64,000 nucleotides of DNA from Petunia secreta (Eukaryota; Streptophyta; Magnoliopsida; Solanales; Solanaceae). The DNA lies in the NCBI GenBank assembly GCA_029990175.1, contig JARKIP010000010.1, positions 41,410,001-41,474,000 of the forward strand, given 5' to 3'. Below, piece by piece: positions 45,866-57,811 of the stretch. The number at the start of each line of letters is the position of its first letter. Position 1 is the first letter of the stretch. The notes beneath the pieces were generated by a model. That model was not told the DNA's origin and made no database searches. It worked only from the letters and a program-made list of their open reading frames with translations. The position numbers were made by a program, and so were the translations under genes.

Positions 45866-47118
45866 AAACTTACGTGAGAGAGATCGGGTGGCACGACACC
45901 TGCAAACTACGTTATATATATGTACATTTTTTTTTTAAAGAAAAAGATACATATACTGAAACTGGTAGCAGTAGTTAACGAAGGCACGATGGTGCAAGAC
46001 TGCCAGTGGTTGACGGGGTGTGTTATCTCCGATGTTATTTGGGTGAGAATCTCCATCCAACTTTTTTTCTTAACCTTTTTTTGTCATCCAATACAAAAAC
46101 ATAGATGATCTGTCCTAGTACCGCTAGCCTTCTATTTTCTACCTTATCATCTCTCTTCCTTTTGTTCTTCTTTTTTATTTTTATTGTTGTTTTCTTTTAA
46201 ACTCTATTATTATACTATTATCTTATTTCATGAGGAAGTTATTTTTCGTCAATAATTTGAATTAATTTAATTAACTTATAATTTGTCGCTTTTTGATGAT
46301 ACGATAATAATCTATACAAATTGAAGAAAAATTTAAGCAATATATTTTACTGACTTTTGAAAATTTAAGTAGCTTGAATAACATATCTTTTTAGTTAAAT
46401 TTCACATATTAAAAGCTTAACATTTTATTGTGTAAAGAATTGCTATAAAATGTGACTTTTAAGATGAAGAATTTAACTCGAGATTATTGAAGAGAAATTA
46501 ATCTAATCAAACAAAAAATATGTAGTACTTAAGCTACTATTTAACAAATTTTCTAATTGGATGCTCTTTCTTATTGATTTATTTATTTTTCAATGCTCTT
46601 TCAAGATATTGAATTTAAAACAAAGATGGAAAAGAATAACTAAATTAAACTTAACTTATTTGTCTATTCAGAATAAGTGGCTTAATGAATCATGAAGTAA
46701 CCAAAATACAATCGACCCGACCCGACCTGACATGCCCTTCGTGTCGACATAAAAAGTGGCACCCTCAACCTTCGAATCCTGGATCCGCTTTGGTATCAGT
46801 GTCAGTTCAGCTATCATACCGGCTAGATTTTTTACACCCCTAGTTTGAATTCTAAGGAGATGGGGGCAATCTTTTCATTCTATTTTTCTATATTCTGGTA
46901 TTATTTAATAATATGTGTCATGTATGTAAGTGAGTGAAATCATACCAAAAAAGGTAAAAGATGAACAAGTTTAATACGGTTTTCAATTCATCAACCAAGC
47001 AAAGTAAAGATTATGCAGGGGTCAATGTGACCAGATGACCAACCAAACGACCCTTTTGAGTAGGGTTTTGGTAAAAGTTTTTTATTATCAGAAAAGGGTT
47101 TAACAAAAAGGAGAAGTG

Positions 47119-47244
47119 ATGAAACTAGAAGCATGGAGGGCCCCGCTCTATATCCCCGACGGCGGTGGTGGTAAAGATAGTTCGTATAGCTTTGATGACA
47201 ACAAAAATGCGAGACTAGTGCCTGTCCTTCCTTGGAATTTGTAG
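47119..47244 (+). CDS. Small open reading frame, unknown
   Basis: ATG at 47119 opens 41 codons to TAG at 47242, beginning MKLEAWRAPLYIPDGGGG and ending NARLVPVLPWNL. Local GC is higher than in the flanks and codon use looks less random than in nearby DNA. It could be a first exon or gene fragment. I do not recognise it, and no splice donor is evident before the stop. Confidence 0.2.
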   Translation: MKLEAWRAPLYIPDGGGGKDSSYSFDDNKNARLVPVLPWNL

Positions 47245-47716
47245 GGAACGGGAATACGTTCTGTGATTATCGATAACAATATTTATCGCGCCGACGGTTG
47301 TCAGAAGCATAATGGTTGAGTAATTTGTATGTGCCCTGATTTACTTAGACATAGCATGGCAGATGATGACCCTATGCCTTGAGAAGTCGTGTCGAGGTCG
47401 AGGATTCTCCGTGCTAGGCCTTTTTTAGCTTACTAATGACCTTCAGTTCTACATACATCCCCGTGCTCAGAGATGTTGGTACCACTCACGTGTGCACGAG
47501 CAGTTTCCCCCATTAGCCGAAGAGTTGAGACTTACCCTATTTTAGTCTACCCTATTAATTGGGTGGTAGCGAAGAGACCCTCAAATATTTGGCAATAATT
47601 ACTGAAATGGAAAAGTTTACAATTGCCTCCATCTCCAAGGGCCACGTGGAAACAGTTCAGGCTTTTTCCATTGGATGATCCTTCATTTAGCCCCTAGGAG
47701 GCTTTGTTAACACTTA

Positions 47717-47990
47717 CTTCATCCGGTCCTTTTTAGTTGTCATATCTTCTATTTACACATTCCTAAAGAAATCATAAATAAGCATAACATTTCAGTAATT
47801 TAACTTGTTATATTCTTGGTATTTTCAACAATAAGCATATAAATGATGTGTTTGTATTTTTCAAGAATTAATATTTGGGGTATTATGGAAAAAAATGGTA
47901 AATTTAATCTTGGTATTGTAAAAATGATAAATATTTTGGTCCAACTATTTTTAATAAATGTGCCATTAATTAAAAATGGATCAAAGGGGA
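47717..47990. mobile_element. Degenerate Stowaway-like MITE
   Basis: The left end CTTCATCCGGTCCTTTTTAG and the inverse of the right end, TCCCCTTTGATCCATTTTTA, match imperfectly. TA flanks both sides (47715-47716, 47991-47992). Size is close to the MITE at 20294-20568, but the ends are diverged. Confidence 0.5.
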
Positions 47991-48223
47991 TATTTAATTA
48001 TTAAGGGTTCTTTCAAAGTAACAAATATTAGTTATTTGTGTTGATACAGTGAATTGATTTTAGTTGTTAAAAATTTATTAACATATATAAGTATTTGAGT
48101 AGTTTAATCCAAAGTTCTAAAATATTAAACCAAATTCAACTATGAAGAACTTGAATTTATATAAAAAAGAAAAAAAAAATTTAACTTTAGAAAGAAGATT
48201 TACCATATTACTAATATCGTGAC

Positions 48224-48307
48224 TGACAACGCTCAACACACACCTCGAAAGAGATATGAAATAGTCGTCGCAATAATTATATCCAACTTGGAGTCGGGTT
48301 CGAATTC
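48224..48307 (-). repeat. Athila-like LTR of element F, inner piece
   Basis: Read on the minus strand and continued from 56643, the string ATTCGAACCCGACTCCAAGT and the GAGCGTTGTCA end resemble a widespread plant gypsy LTR end (GATTCGACCCCGACTC...GGCGTTATCA). Gypsy E is inserted between the two pieces. Confidence 0.5.
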
Positions 48308-48964
48308 TGACACGACCCGAAATCCGGTTAGGCCGTGCAGGCACCCGACATCCTTCCCTAGACCTGTCGGGCGAACCCTTACTAATTTAATTCGAAAAAT
48401 AAATATAACAATTCATAAATAAGGACAAGCCTTAAAAAAATACAAACATACTGATACCTCTAAGCTGTACAAAAGAAATTACAGCTGACTACCCAACATA
48501 CTAGGCTTAGGGCTATCCAGACTAAACATCTAAGAGTACAAAAGAAGACAGATACCTCCTGAAGGGAGCAAAATGCAACTGAAATAATAAACAATAAACT
48601 GGTGGCCATCCGGAATAAAAGCTGGCTCACCCTGGCAGCTGAAGTCCTCTTCGCTCATTCACAGCGTGGCGAACTCAATCCTGGAGCGAACCTGCCGAAA
48701 CGAAATAGATAGACAAGAAAAAAAATAACAAACAAGGGTGAGTCAAAAGGACTCAATAAGTGGGGCAGACTAGCCACCTCAAAGATTAGGATAGCTAGCC
48801 AGGAAGAAGAAAAATCGATAAACCAAATTCCTCTTATTTAAATTATGAAAAGGCAGAGCCAGATAATAACTGGAAACAGGTACGGGATCATAAACTCATA
48901 AACAACCAAGGACATAAGATAGATAGAACATATAGGCTTTTAAGTATCCCGAACATAATACGGT

Positions 48965-49165
48965 CACGGCATGCAACCCGATCCACATGTTTAAACTGTC
49001 GCGGCGTGCGACCCGATACATGTATTCATACTATCACGGCGTGCAACCCGATCCATATATTCATATTGTTGCAGCGTGCAACCTGATCCATATATTCATA
49101 CCGTCGCGGCATGCAGCCCGATCTATATATTTATACTGTTGCGGCGTGCAACCCGATCCATAGAA
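48965..49165 (-). repeat. 35-36-bp tandem array in 3' LTR of gypsy E
   Basis: Six units contain GGCGTGCAACCCGATCCATA and close forms. The partner array is at 54630-54835 in the other LTR. Confidence 0.88.
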
Positions 49166-49364
49166 CTAAAGCATATAAACCAATTAAGGACACTAAATAG
49201 CCAGGAACGTATAGGCAAACTGAAATATGTCCACAACATGGTATACATGCCGCATACACAAAACACAGAATAATAGTCACACACTAGTCAGTATGCGGTC
49301 CAATGAGATGGGATGAATGCGGTATGATGCAATGCAGTCACAAATGCCTAATACCTATCTCCGG

Positions 49365-49622
49365 CACGGGACTCTCATCGTCTACCAGGAGATATATGCA
49401 ATAATAACCCTTCACCGGCTCGGGACTCTCATCGTCTACCAGGAGATATATGCAATAATGACCCTTCACCGGCTCGGGACTCTCATCGATTACCGGGAAG
49501 TATATGCAATGATGACCCTTCACCGGCTCAGGACTCTACTCGATTACCGGGAAGTATATGCAATGATGACCCTTCACCGGCTCGGGACTCTCATCGATTA
49601 CCGGGAAGTATATGCAATGCTC
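49365..49622 (-). repeat. 54-bp tandem array in 3' LTR of gypsy E
   Basis: Units with CACCGGCTCGGGACTCTCAT start at 49413, 49467, 49521 and 49575. Four full units are seen here; the other LTR has five. Confidence 0.92.
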
Positions 49623-50916
49623 AAAACCAGAGTGCAATACTCATATGCTTAATGCAATACCAACAATAGGGCATAACATACAATATACAATGTAAATTCA
49701 AAGCTAAGGCGTAATGAGTACGCCTATCGGCAGCTACACACATTAAGAACACGTGGTAGAATATCCACAAGGCCAAGGGCCTCCAAAGAAATGGATATAA
49801 ACACTTACCTTGTTACAAAATTAGTACAGTAACTGAACAACCGCTTTATCCTTTGTATTCATAGCCAAACGATCCCACTGTGTTCAATAACCAGAAAAAT
49901 ATATCACGTAAGGCTTAATGCTTATTTCTTTACGTCTTAGGGCAATCCAGTTCGAAACCTGATATCCTATTCGCATACGCAATACGCAGGCCATGCCTAT
50001 GTACAGGGTTCAAAGCCACATAACCAAATCCCAAATAAATTACATTTATATGTTGCCCATAACTCACTGAGTACGAATATATAATCAATTCCATTATCGG
50101 GGTCCAATTGATCCTTTAAACTATTAATTGAACCTATTAAAACGATGTCTAATATTTTAAGTTTTACCGTTAAAATATATTCAAACATACGTAGTAAACT
50201 CAAATAATATATTAAGATCATTACCTGAATGTTTCAGGGTGAAAATTCTACTTTTCTCCGGCTCTTTTTCTCATTTTCTGGCATTTTTTTCTTGGCCACC
50301 GAGTTCTCCTTCATTTTCTAATTTCTGTTTCTGTACGTATGTTTACATACTGTTCGTCCTTAGCAATTGCTAAGGACCCCCTTCCCACCGCCTTTACTTA
50401 TTTTTTTTCCTTTTCCTTTTTTTTAGTTTCTTTTCGTGACAAAAATTAAAACGGTACCCTACGTTATTCGAAATAATTCCAACTTTTGCATACGAGTTAT
50501 ACAAAATATATGTAACATACTCGCGAAGGCGGATGTCAAATCGGACTCCCGAAACTCAAGGTGCGAATTAAATGAAAAAAAGTCAAATTATTTAACTTTC
50601 GGCATTTTAGCGGAAACTAGCCGAACAACATCGAAATGTATTTTCGAAAGTTCACAAAAGTCACAAATAATCATGCGAACCTAACGGCGCTTTCGGTTTT
50701 CGAATCGGAGTTTATTCGCCAAAACCGAGCTCGAAAATCTCTTTTTACTATTTATCGACAATAAAAACTGAAACCTTCTTCCAATGCCTACCAAACAAGA
50801 TTTGATTTTGCTCAAATTTTACAGACATGTCCTAATGGAGATTATGAATATTTTAAAATTATCGGCATGCCAATCGGAGTCTTAGCTTCCGAAATGACTG
50901 ACCGAGGTCGTTTCAT

Positions 50917-50927
50917 TCTCCTCTACT
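50917..50927 (-). promoter_or_regulatory. Polypurine tract of gypsy E
   Basis: Minus-strand GTAGAGGAGAA adjoins the 3' LTR start TGAAACGACC. Confidence 0.75.
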
Positions 50928-52379
50928 TAAACTCTCGTTCGTCCTTGAACGAGCTTAAGTCTAAAGAAAAATTCGCACAGATAATAAGAGAACTTACACA
51001 ACTTTCATAAAGTATTCCACGGATATTATCTCATGATTACAGTATCAGAATTATGACACGCACGTCAAACCCTTGGATAAAAACATAGCTGGATAATATC
51101 ATAACGCTTTTGCCCAACTTATTCTTACTAATCTGATCCTTCCTCGATCACGAGAGGAGAGTTCTACATTTTTGAAGTAAAGAGACACGGAACTTTGAAT
51201 GGGTTAACATGATTCAGCCGATAATGACCTCTTCGATATACTTTTCGATATAGAACAGGTCGATGAAATAAAGAATTAGCTTACGCTTCAGTAACGCCTT
51301 AGAGATTTAATATTATGATTCGGTATCAATTGGAGAAAGACTTCTCCACTTAGAGCATAAACTCATACAACTAATTTGAATAGAAATAGTCATCCTCGCA
51401 CAACTTGCTGGATTAAGGAAGACTTAGCTAAATAGAGAACGCAGCTCAGACCTGAGCTAGCAAATTACTCTCTCGAGTTGCCAAACAGCTGCAGCTCTCG
51501 AGATCACAGCTCCATACATTTTCTGTAAGCACCACCGCCTGATGGATCAAATCATAGGTCAAATGATGCCTCTCATTACCCTTAGTAGCCTTGAAAAATA
51601 ACAATGTGCCTACTCTGCTACCTTGACACGCACTCTGGCCATAGGGAACATCACAAGAGGCTACTAACCGTCCAAGCTCACTAGTGTAGTAAGAAGAAGA
51701 GATGGCAATAAAATGAGGATAGAAATAATTAGATCTTTAAGAAGCTCATCTTCTTATTTGCTTGGCTACCAGAGCTAGACTACTTCCGAGTCAGGCTAAC
51801 CAAAGAATCGAAATTGAAGAAATAGACATTAAATGAGCTTGATGGAACAAAATCTATGTCAATTTAACCTTCCTATAAAAAGGAACTCTGACAATTTACT
51901 AGAAACCCTTTTATAACCCAGATAAGCTCATGGGATAACATGACTCTATAAACATCTTGTACCGATGGAAGACACATAGATCAAATATTACTTACTAACC
52001 ACTTTACACTGGAAGAAACGATACACTTGCTGATGGTGAAGAATTAGGATCCCATTATCCTACCAACACGAAATTCCAAGAAGAGAGGTAAACTGATTTG
52101 ACATAATAACATAAGGTGGCATGACAAGATTCCAGGCAGACCATACCGATATTCACTCAAAATCTCTCACGGTTAAACCACATAAGCTAGTAGGGTCTCA
52201 CAAATGCCCTATATAAATCATACCAGAAGCTTGCCCCTCTGCCGCAACCGATTTTTAATAGAAACAATATCCAAGGAAACCATGGAACATGGTAAGATAA
52301 ACGAAGTCCAGACTGATCGGAAGAATCAAATCTTACTCACATATAATGGAAGAAGAAATACAGGGGTGTACTACATCGG
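50928..52379 (-). other. Gypsy E interior without recognisable coding
   Basis: Only the last 80 bases, with GAATTTTTCTTTAGAC and GGACGAACGAG, match the D interior. No RT, RNase H or integrase motif was found in any frame. Confidence 0.6.
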
Positions 52380-53920
52380 ATACGTCTGCATCCTGCCAGA
52401 CTGGCAGTTCATAGAACTGCCTCTGCAGTTGAGCTGAGCCACTACCCTGATAATCACCTTCTGAAGAACCACTGCCACCATGCTCTCGACCTCTACTGGA
52501 TGGTGGCATTTCTTTTGCTGATTGAGATCTAAATGAAATCCGCTGTGACTGTGCAGGTTCCTAATGACGAGAGAAAGGACGGCTGCCTACTTACCGTAGT
52601 AAGGAAAAACTTTCCAAAGGATAACCAGACTCACAACAATAATACCACCTTTTCACTGAAAAATGGAAGCTGGAAAGATTGTTGATAGCTGTAAAGAAAA
52701 GACTGAATCTGATCTTGACGAGCTACTGGCACACTCTAAGAATCACGTGACACAAGCTGAGATAACCTGGAAGGTGACCTCCCAAAATAATCAGAACTCT
52801 TACCTCTAAATGGGGTACCATGGTTGCCTACTAGGGCCACGGGATCTCTTGCTCTCCCGCTCTAACTCTACTCCCTCTAACTTATGGTATGCCTAACACC
52901 TTTGAGCAATATCAACAACAATATCAAATGAAGTCCCAACCTTAATTTTTCGAGCCATCTGGGATTTCAAGGAAGGAGAAAGGTCATCAATAAATCTTTG
53001 AATCTCTCTAAAGGCTCATGGACTAGTTCTAATCCATATTCAGCCATTCTATAGAATTCAATCTCATATTCTGAAACACCAACAGGCTAACCTACAGGCT
53101 ACCCTGTCTAATCCACTAAAACTGGCAACACTTTTCATCTCGCTCACTACTCGAAAGGAACTTTTCCACGAATCTAGAAGAAAAATCGAACCAAGTTAGC
53201 TAATAAGAGAGAGGCCCCCCAATTCAAGGTTGGACCCTGAAACTGGAAAGCAGAATAATCAACACCATACCGCTCGATATAATCAAAAGCCTGAAGGATA
53301 CGTTGACATTGTTTTATTTTAAAAATTTACACAAGGATTATCTGATGCATGGCTTAAGAATGTCGAAAGGTTCAATTGCGTAAAATAATGCAGCCTTTTC
53401 AGATATTCGGACCGAGCCATAATAACTAGAGGCACAACACATGTTGCCTCCGGAACATACTTTATTGGGGCAGCATCAGGGACTGGAACAGGAGCTCCCT
53501 GAGACCGAACGTCTCCATCCGCGGCAACCTGATAAGCTGCCTAGCGAATAATAGGTTTTTGCAGTATCTGCGTCACCAAGATTCTTGTAAAAGCATCGTA
53601 GAGAGCTAAGGGAACCACAGGGCCCTACTCTCTTACCCATCGCGAGCACCACCGTAACTAGATCGTCAGCACGATCAAAAACTCTCGGGGCTTCGTAAGT
53701 GCTAACCCTAGGCTAGACTGCTTCGTCTTGAACTCATACCGTTTGCTGATTTGTCGCACGAGGGTTCACAATTACCCCCGAAGGAATTTAACGAATTAAC
53801 GAAAATACTTTTGAATCCTAGACGGACGCACGATCAGAAATGAAGGAAGTGAAACTTTCTAAATGCCATCATAGCCTCTCGTAGATAAGTAGGGATGTCT
53901 ACGTACCCATCAGCGAGACT
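52380..53920 (-). pseudogene. gag: Gypsy E gag, heavily degenerate
   Basis: Minus-strand fragments fit a chromovirus-type gag. Between about 53090 and 52890 there are YGLELVHEPLERFKDFID and SLKSQMARKIKVGTSFDIVV, which resemble the family's RFIDGL...QMA region. Downstream are Ser/Arg/Gly-rich pieces such as SRGPSRQPWYP near 52840 and a SSRGREHGGSGSSEGDYQGS-like stretch near 52490. Stops and frame changes are frequent. No zinc knuckle was seen. Identification is by similarity remembered for the family. Confidence 0.5.
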
Positions 53921-53960
53921 CTACTAGACACTGTCTTAGTCTGGATAGTCTCTAAACCGG

Positions 53961-53972
53961 GCTCTGATACCA
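53961..53972 (-). promoter_or_regulatory. Primer binding site of gypsy E
   Basis: Minus-strand TGGTATCAGAGC lies two bases after the 5' LTR end GTGTCA. Confidence 0.93.
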
Positions 53973-54629
53973 ACTGACACGACCTGGAATCCGGTAAGGC
54001 CGTGCAGGCACCCGACATCCTCCCCTAGACCTGTCAGGCGAACCCTTACTAATTTAATTCGGAAAATAAATATAACAACTCATAAAAAATGACAAGACTT
54101 AAAAAAAACACACAAACATACTGATACCTCTAAGTTATACAAAAGAAATTACAGCTGACTACCCAACATATTAGGCTTAGGGCTATCCAGACTAGACATC
54201 TAAGAGTACAAAAGAAGACAGATACCTCTTGAAGGGAGCAAAATGCAACTGAAATAATAAACAACAAACTGGTGGCCATCCGGAATAAAAGCTGGCTCAC
54301 CCTGACAGCTGAAGTCATCTTCACTCCGTCACAACGTGGCGAACTCAATCCTAGAGCGAACCTGCCGAAACGAAATAGATAGACAAGAAAAAAAATAACA
54401 AAAAAGGGTGAGTCAAAAGGACTCAATAAGTGGGGCATACTAGCCACCTCAAAGATTTGGATAGCTAGCCAGGGAGAAGAAAAACCGATAAACCAAATTC
54501 CTCTTATTTAAATTATAAAAAGGCAGAGCCAGATAATAACTGGAAATATGTATGGGATCATAAACTCATAAACAACCAAGGACATAAGATAGACAGAACA
54601 TATAGGTTTTTAAGTATCCCTAACATAAT

Positions 54630-54835
54630 ACGGTCACGGCGTGCAACCCGATCCACATGTTTAAACTGTCGTGGCGTTTGACCCGATACATGTATTCATA
54701 CTGTCACGACATGCAACCCGATCCATATATTCATATTTTTGCGGTGTGCAACCCGATCCATATATTCATACCGTCGCGGCATGCAGCCCGATCTATATAT
54801 TTATACTGTTGCGGCGTGCAACCCGATCCATATAA
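54630..54835 (-). repeat. 35-36-bp tandem array in 5' LTR of gypsy E
   Basis: Six units of the GTGCAACCCGATCCATA type, matching 48965-49165. Confidence 0.85.
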
Positions 54836-55029
54836 CTAAAGCATGTAAACCAATTAAGGACACTAAATAGCCAGCAACGTATAGGCAAACTGAAATATGT
54901 CCACAACATGGTATACATGCCGCATACACAAAACACAGCATAATAGTCACTCACTAGTCAGTATGCGGTCCAATGAGATGGGATGAACGCGGTATGATGC
55001 AATGCAGTCACAAATGCCTGATACCTATC

Positions 55030-55345
55030 TCCGGCGCGGGACTCTCATCGTCTACCAGGAGATATATGCAATAATGACACTTCACCGGCTCGGGACTCTC
55101 ATCGATTACCGGAAAGTATATGCAATGATGACCCTTCACCGGCTCGGGACTCTCATCGATTATCGGGAAGTATATGCAATGATGACCCTTCACCGGCTCG
55201 GGACTCTCATCGATTACCGAGAAGTATCTGCAATGATGACCCTTCACCGGCTCAGGACTCACATCGATTACCGGGAAGTATATGCAATGATGACTCTTCA
55301 CCGGCTCGGGACTCTCATCGATTACCAGGAAGTATATGTAATGCT
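55030..55345 (-). repeat. 54-bp tandem array in 5' LTR of gypsy E
   Basis: CACCGGCTCGGGACTCTCAT units start at 55083, 55137, 55191, 55245 and 55299. Confidence 0.92.
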
Positions 55346-56642
55346 CAAAACCAGAGTGCAATACTCATATGATCAATGCAATACCATCAACAGGGCATAA
55401 CGTACAATATACAATGTAAATTCAAAGCTAAGGCATAATGAGTACGCCTATCAGCAGCTACACACGTTAGGAACACGTGGTAGAATATCCACAAGGCTAA
55501 GGACCTCCAAAGAAATGGATATAAACAGTTACCTTGTTACAAAGTTAGCACAGTAACTCAACAATCGCTTTATCCTTTGGATTCATAGCCAAACGATCCC
55601 ACTGTGTTCAATAAGCAGAAAAATATATCACGTAAGGCTAAATGCTTATTTTTCTTACGTCTTAGGGCAATCAAGCTAGGAACCTGATACCCTATTCGCA
55701 TACGCAATAAGCAGGCCAGGCCTATGTACAGAGTTCAACGCCACATAACCAAATCCCAAATAAATTACATTTATATGTTGCCCATAACTCACTGAGTACG
55801 AATATATAATCAATTCCATTATCGGGGTCCAATTGATCCTTTAAACTATTAATTGAACTTATTAAAATGATGTCTAATATTCCAAGTTTTACCGTTAAAA
55901 TATATTCAAACCTACGTAATAAACTAAAATAATATATTAAGATCATTACTTGAATGTTTCGAGGTGAAAATTCTATTTTTCTCAGTCTCTTTTTCTCATT
56001 TTTTGGTATTTTTCTCTTGGTCCCCGAGTTCTCCTTCATTTTCTAATTTCTGTTTTTGTACGTATGTTTACATTCTGTTCGTCCTTAGCAATTGCTAAGG
56101 ACCCCCCTCCCACCGCCTTTACTTATTTTTTTTCCTTTACCTTTTTTTATTTTCTTTTCGTGACAAAAATTAAAACGGCACCCTACGATTTTTGAAATAA
56201 TTTCAACTTTTGCATACGAGTTATACAAAATATATGTAACATACTCTTGAAGGCGGATCTCAAATCGGACTCCCGAAACTCAAGGTGCGAATTTAAATGA
56301 AAAAAAAAGTCAAATTATTTAACTTTCGGCATATTAGCGGAAACTAGCCGAACAACATCGAAATGCATTTTCGAAAGTTCACAAAAGTCACAAATAATCA
56401 TGCGAACCTAACGGCGCTTTCGGCTTTCGAATCGGAGTTTATTCGCCAAAACCGAGCTCGAAAATCTCTTTTTACTATTTATCGACAATAAAAACTGAAA
56501 CCTTCTTCCAATGCCTACCAAACAAGATTTGATTTAGCTCAACTTTTACAGACATGTCCTAATGGAAGTAATGAATATTTTAAAATTATCGGCACGTCAA
56601 TCGGAGTCCTAACTTCCGAAACGACTGACCGAGGTCGTTTCA

Positions 56643-57811
56643 AATTCACAAGGAACAATGTGATGCAATTAAGGTAGTGGAGGAACTAAACCTATTGAAA
56701 TAAACCAAACGATGATAATAAAGTGATGAAACGATACTAACAACTACTAACTACACTAGAAAAGGAAGTAAAGGTGATCAATGACTTTCTCACAAGCAAG
56801 GGAAGACAGGTTCAGAGCCTAGGATGCAAATATAGCACAAGGTTTATATATTATGGTCGTGTCAATCTAAGGGAACCTCTAGAATCCGCCAGGGCTAAGA
56901 GAGCTTTACATTGCTATGTTCGACAGAGCCATATCTTGGCGCATAAAGTGCTAACTCATCAACCTAAGGAAAGGGGATCTCTTCCGAGTGTAACCTCTTT
57001 TAGATGGATCAGGTTAAAATTTAGCCAACAAGACCCAAATCCTTGTTAGTTCTATTATCCTAAGCTAGTTAATCTCTCGTGAATCTTTAACTAGTTAATT
57101 AGGCATGTACTAGTGTTGCGAGCACCAAAGTTAATAAATTAAAGTGATAGAAGCTAGATAATAAAAAGCCATTAATATGAAAACATAGTCATGAAACATA
57201 TTCACAAAATCATGTCCATTACTATCATCAGCTAACCAATTCAGCAATACAAATCAAAAAATAAATAAAGGGATAAAGAATTGTTCATTTAAAGTGCGCC
57301 TAATCTTTAATCTTCAAGGTTTATTGATGAATCCTTGCTCTCAAGCTTGGAAGAGTGGCCAAATATATGAAAACTATTATAATCAATCTATTTATAGGCT
57401 CCTAAAATAATACAATACTTTTCCAAAATTGTCCAAAGGTTGTAAGAGAGAAAACTTTGAGTTTTTGATGGGTAGCCACCCTGGTACCCAATGTTTACCT
57501 GATAGCCACTTTTTCGTTGTTGAGTTTAGCCACAGTTTGACGTACGGCCATAAGGCGGCTCACCCTTTTAAAGGGTGGCCAGTCTTTTTCCTGAAGCTTA
57601 CGTGGACCAACCTTTGCAATAGGCGGCCCGCCCTTTTACTTTTCCCGATTTATGGCCTTCCTTTTGACTTGTTTTACTCCAATCTCTTTCAAAACTCAAT
57701 TCACCTACTAAATGAAATTAAACTATAATAAATGCACTTATTTCATTAATTTAACACAACAAAAGCTCAAGTATAAGTATGTAATGTGTGGTATTTTAGT
57801 CACACATCACA
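56643..57811 (-). repeat. Athila-like 3' LTR of element F, outer piece
   Basis: On the minus strand a polypurine-type AAGTTTGGGG (57812-57822) is followed by TGTGATGTGTGAC and, 410 bases on, the TATA box CCTATAAATAG (57388-57398). With 48224-48307 the LTR would be about 1.25 kb. The string GGACAAGCAATAGTTTAAGT before the tract is typical of Athila/Tat-like elements. F's other LTR is not in the window, so assignment is moderate. Confidence 0.5.
57388..57398 (-). promoter_or_regulatory. TATA box in LTR of element F
   Basis: Minus-strand CCTATAAATAG in a suitable LTR position. Confidence 0.45.

Larger units (their letters stand above)
45384..47714. other. Unassigned AT-rich DNA
   Basis: No transposon protein is recognised. 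It contains a cluster of ATATCGAT palindromes (45690-45865) and a 41-codon open stretch at 47119-47244, both listed separately. Confidence 0.5.
48308..50915 (-). repeat. 3' LTR of gypsy E
   Basis: Aligned with 53975-56642; lies next to the polypurine tract (minus GTAGAGGAGAA at 50917-50927). Confidence 0.93.
48308..56642 (-). mobile_element. Gypsy element E with gag remnants only
   Basis: Two LTRs of 2608 and 2668 bp, a primer site, a 3.06-kb interior and a polypurine tract are read on the minus strand. AATTC is duplicated at 48303-48307 and 56643-56647. LTR ends are TGAAACGACC...GTGTCA. The interior has decayed gag and no RT, RNase H or integrase, so it is non-autonomous. It belongs to the same LTR family as D. 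Confidence 0.95.
53975..56642 (-). repeat. 5' LTR of gypsy E
   Basis: It runs TGAAACGACC...GTGTCA on the minus strand, with the primer site inside and AATTC outside. Confidence 0.94.

Noticed and set aside
49365..49622. CRISPR-like repeat array
   Set aside because: Units are contiguous tandem repeats without unique spacers in a plant retrotransposon LTR.
49317..49652. Open frame with repeated MMTLHRLGTLIDYREVY peptides, also at 55002-55400
   Set aside because: It arises from the 54-bp LTR satellite (18 codons) within gypsy E, not from a gene.
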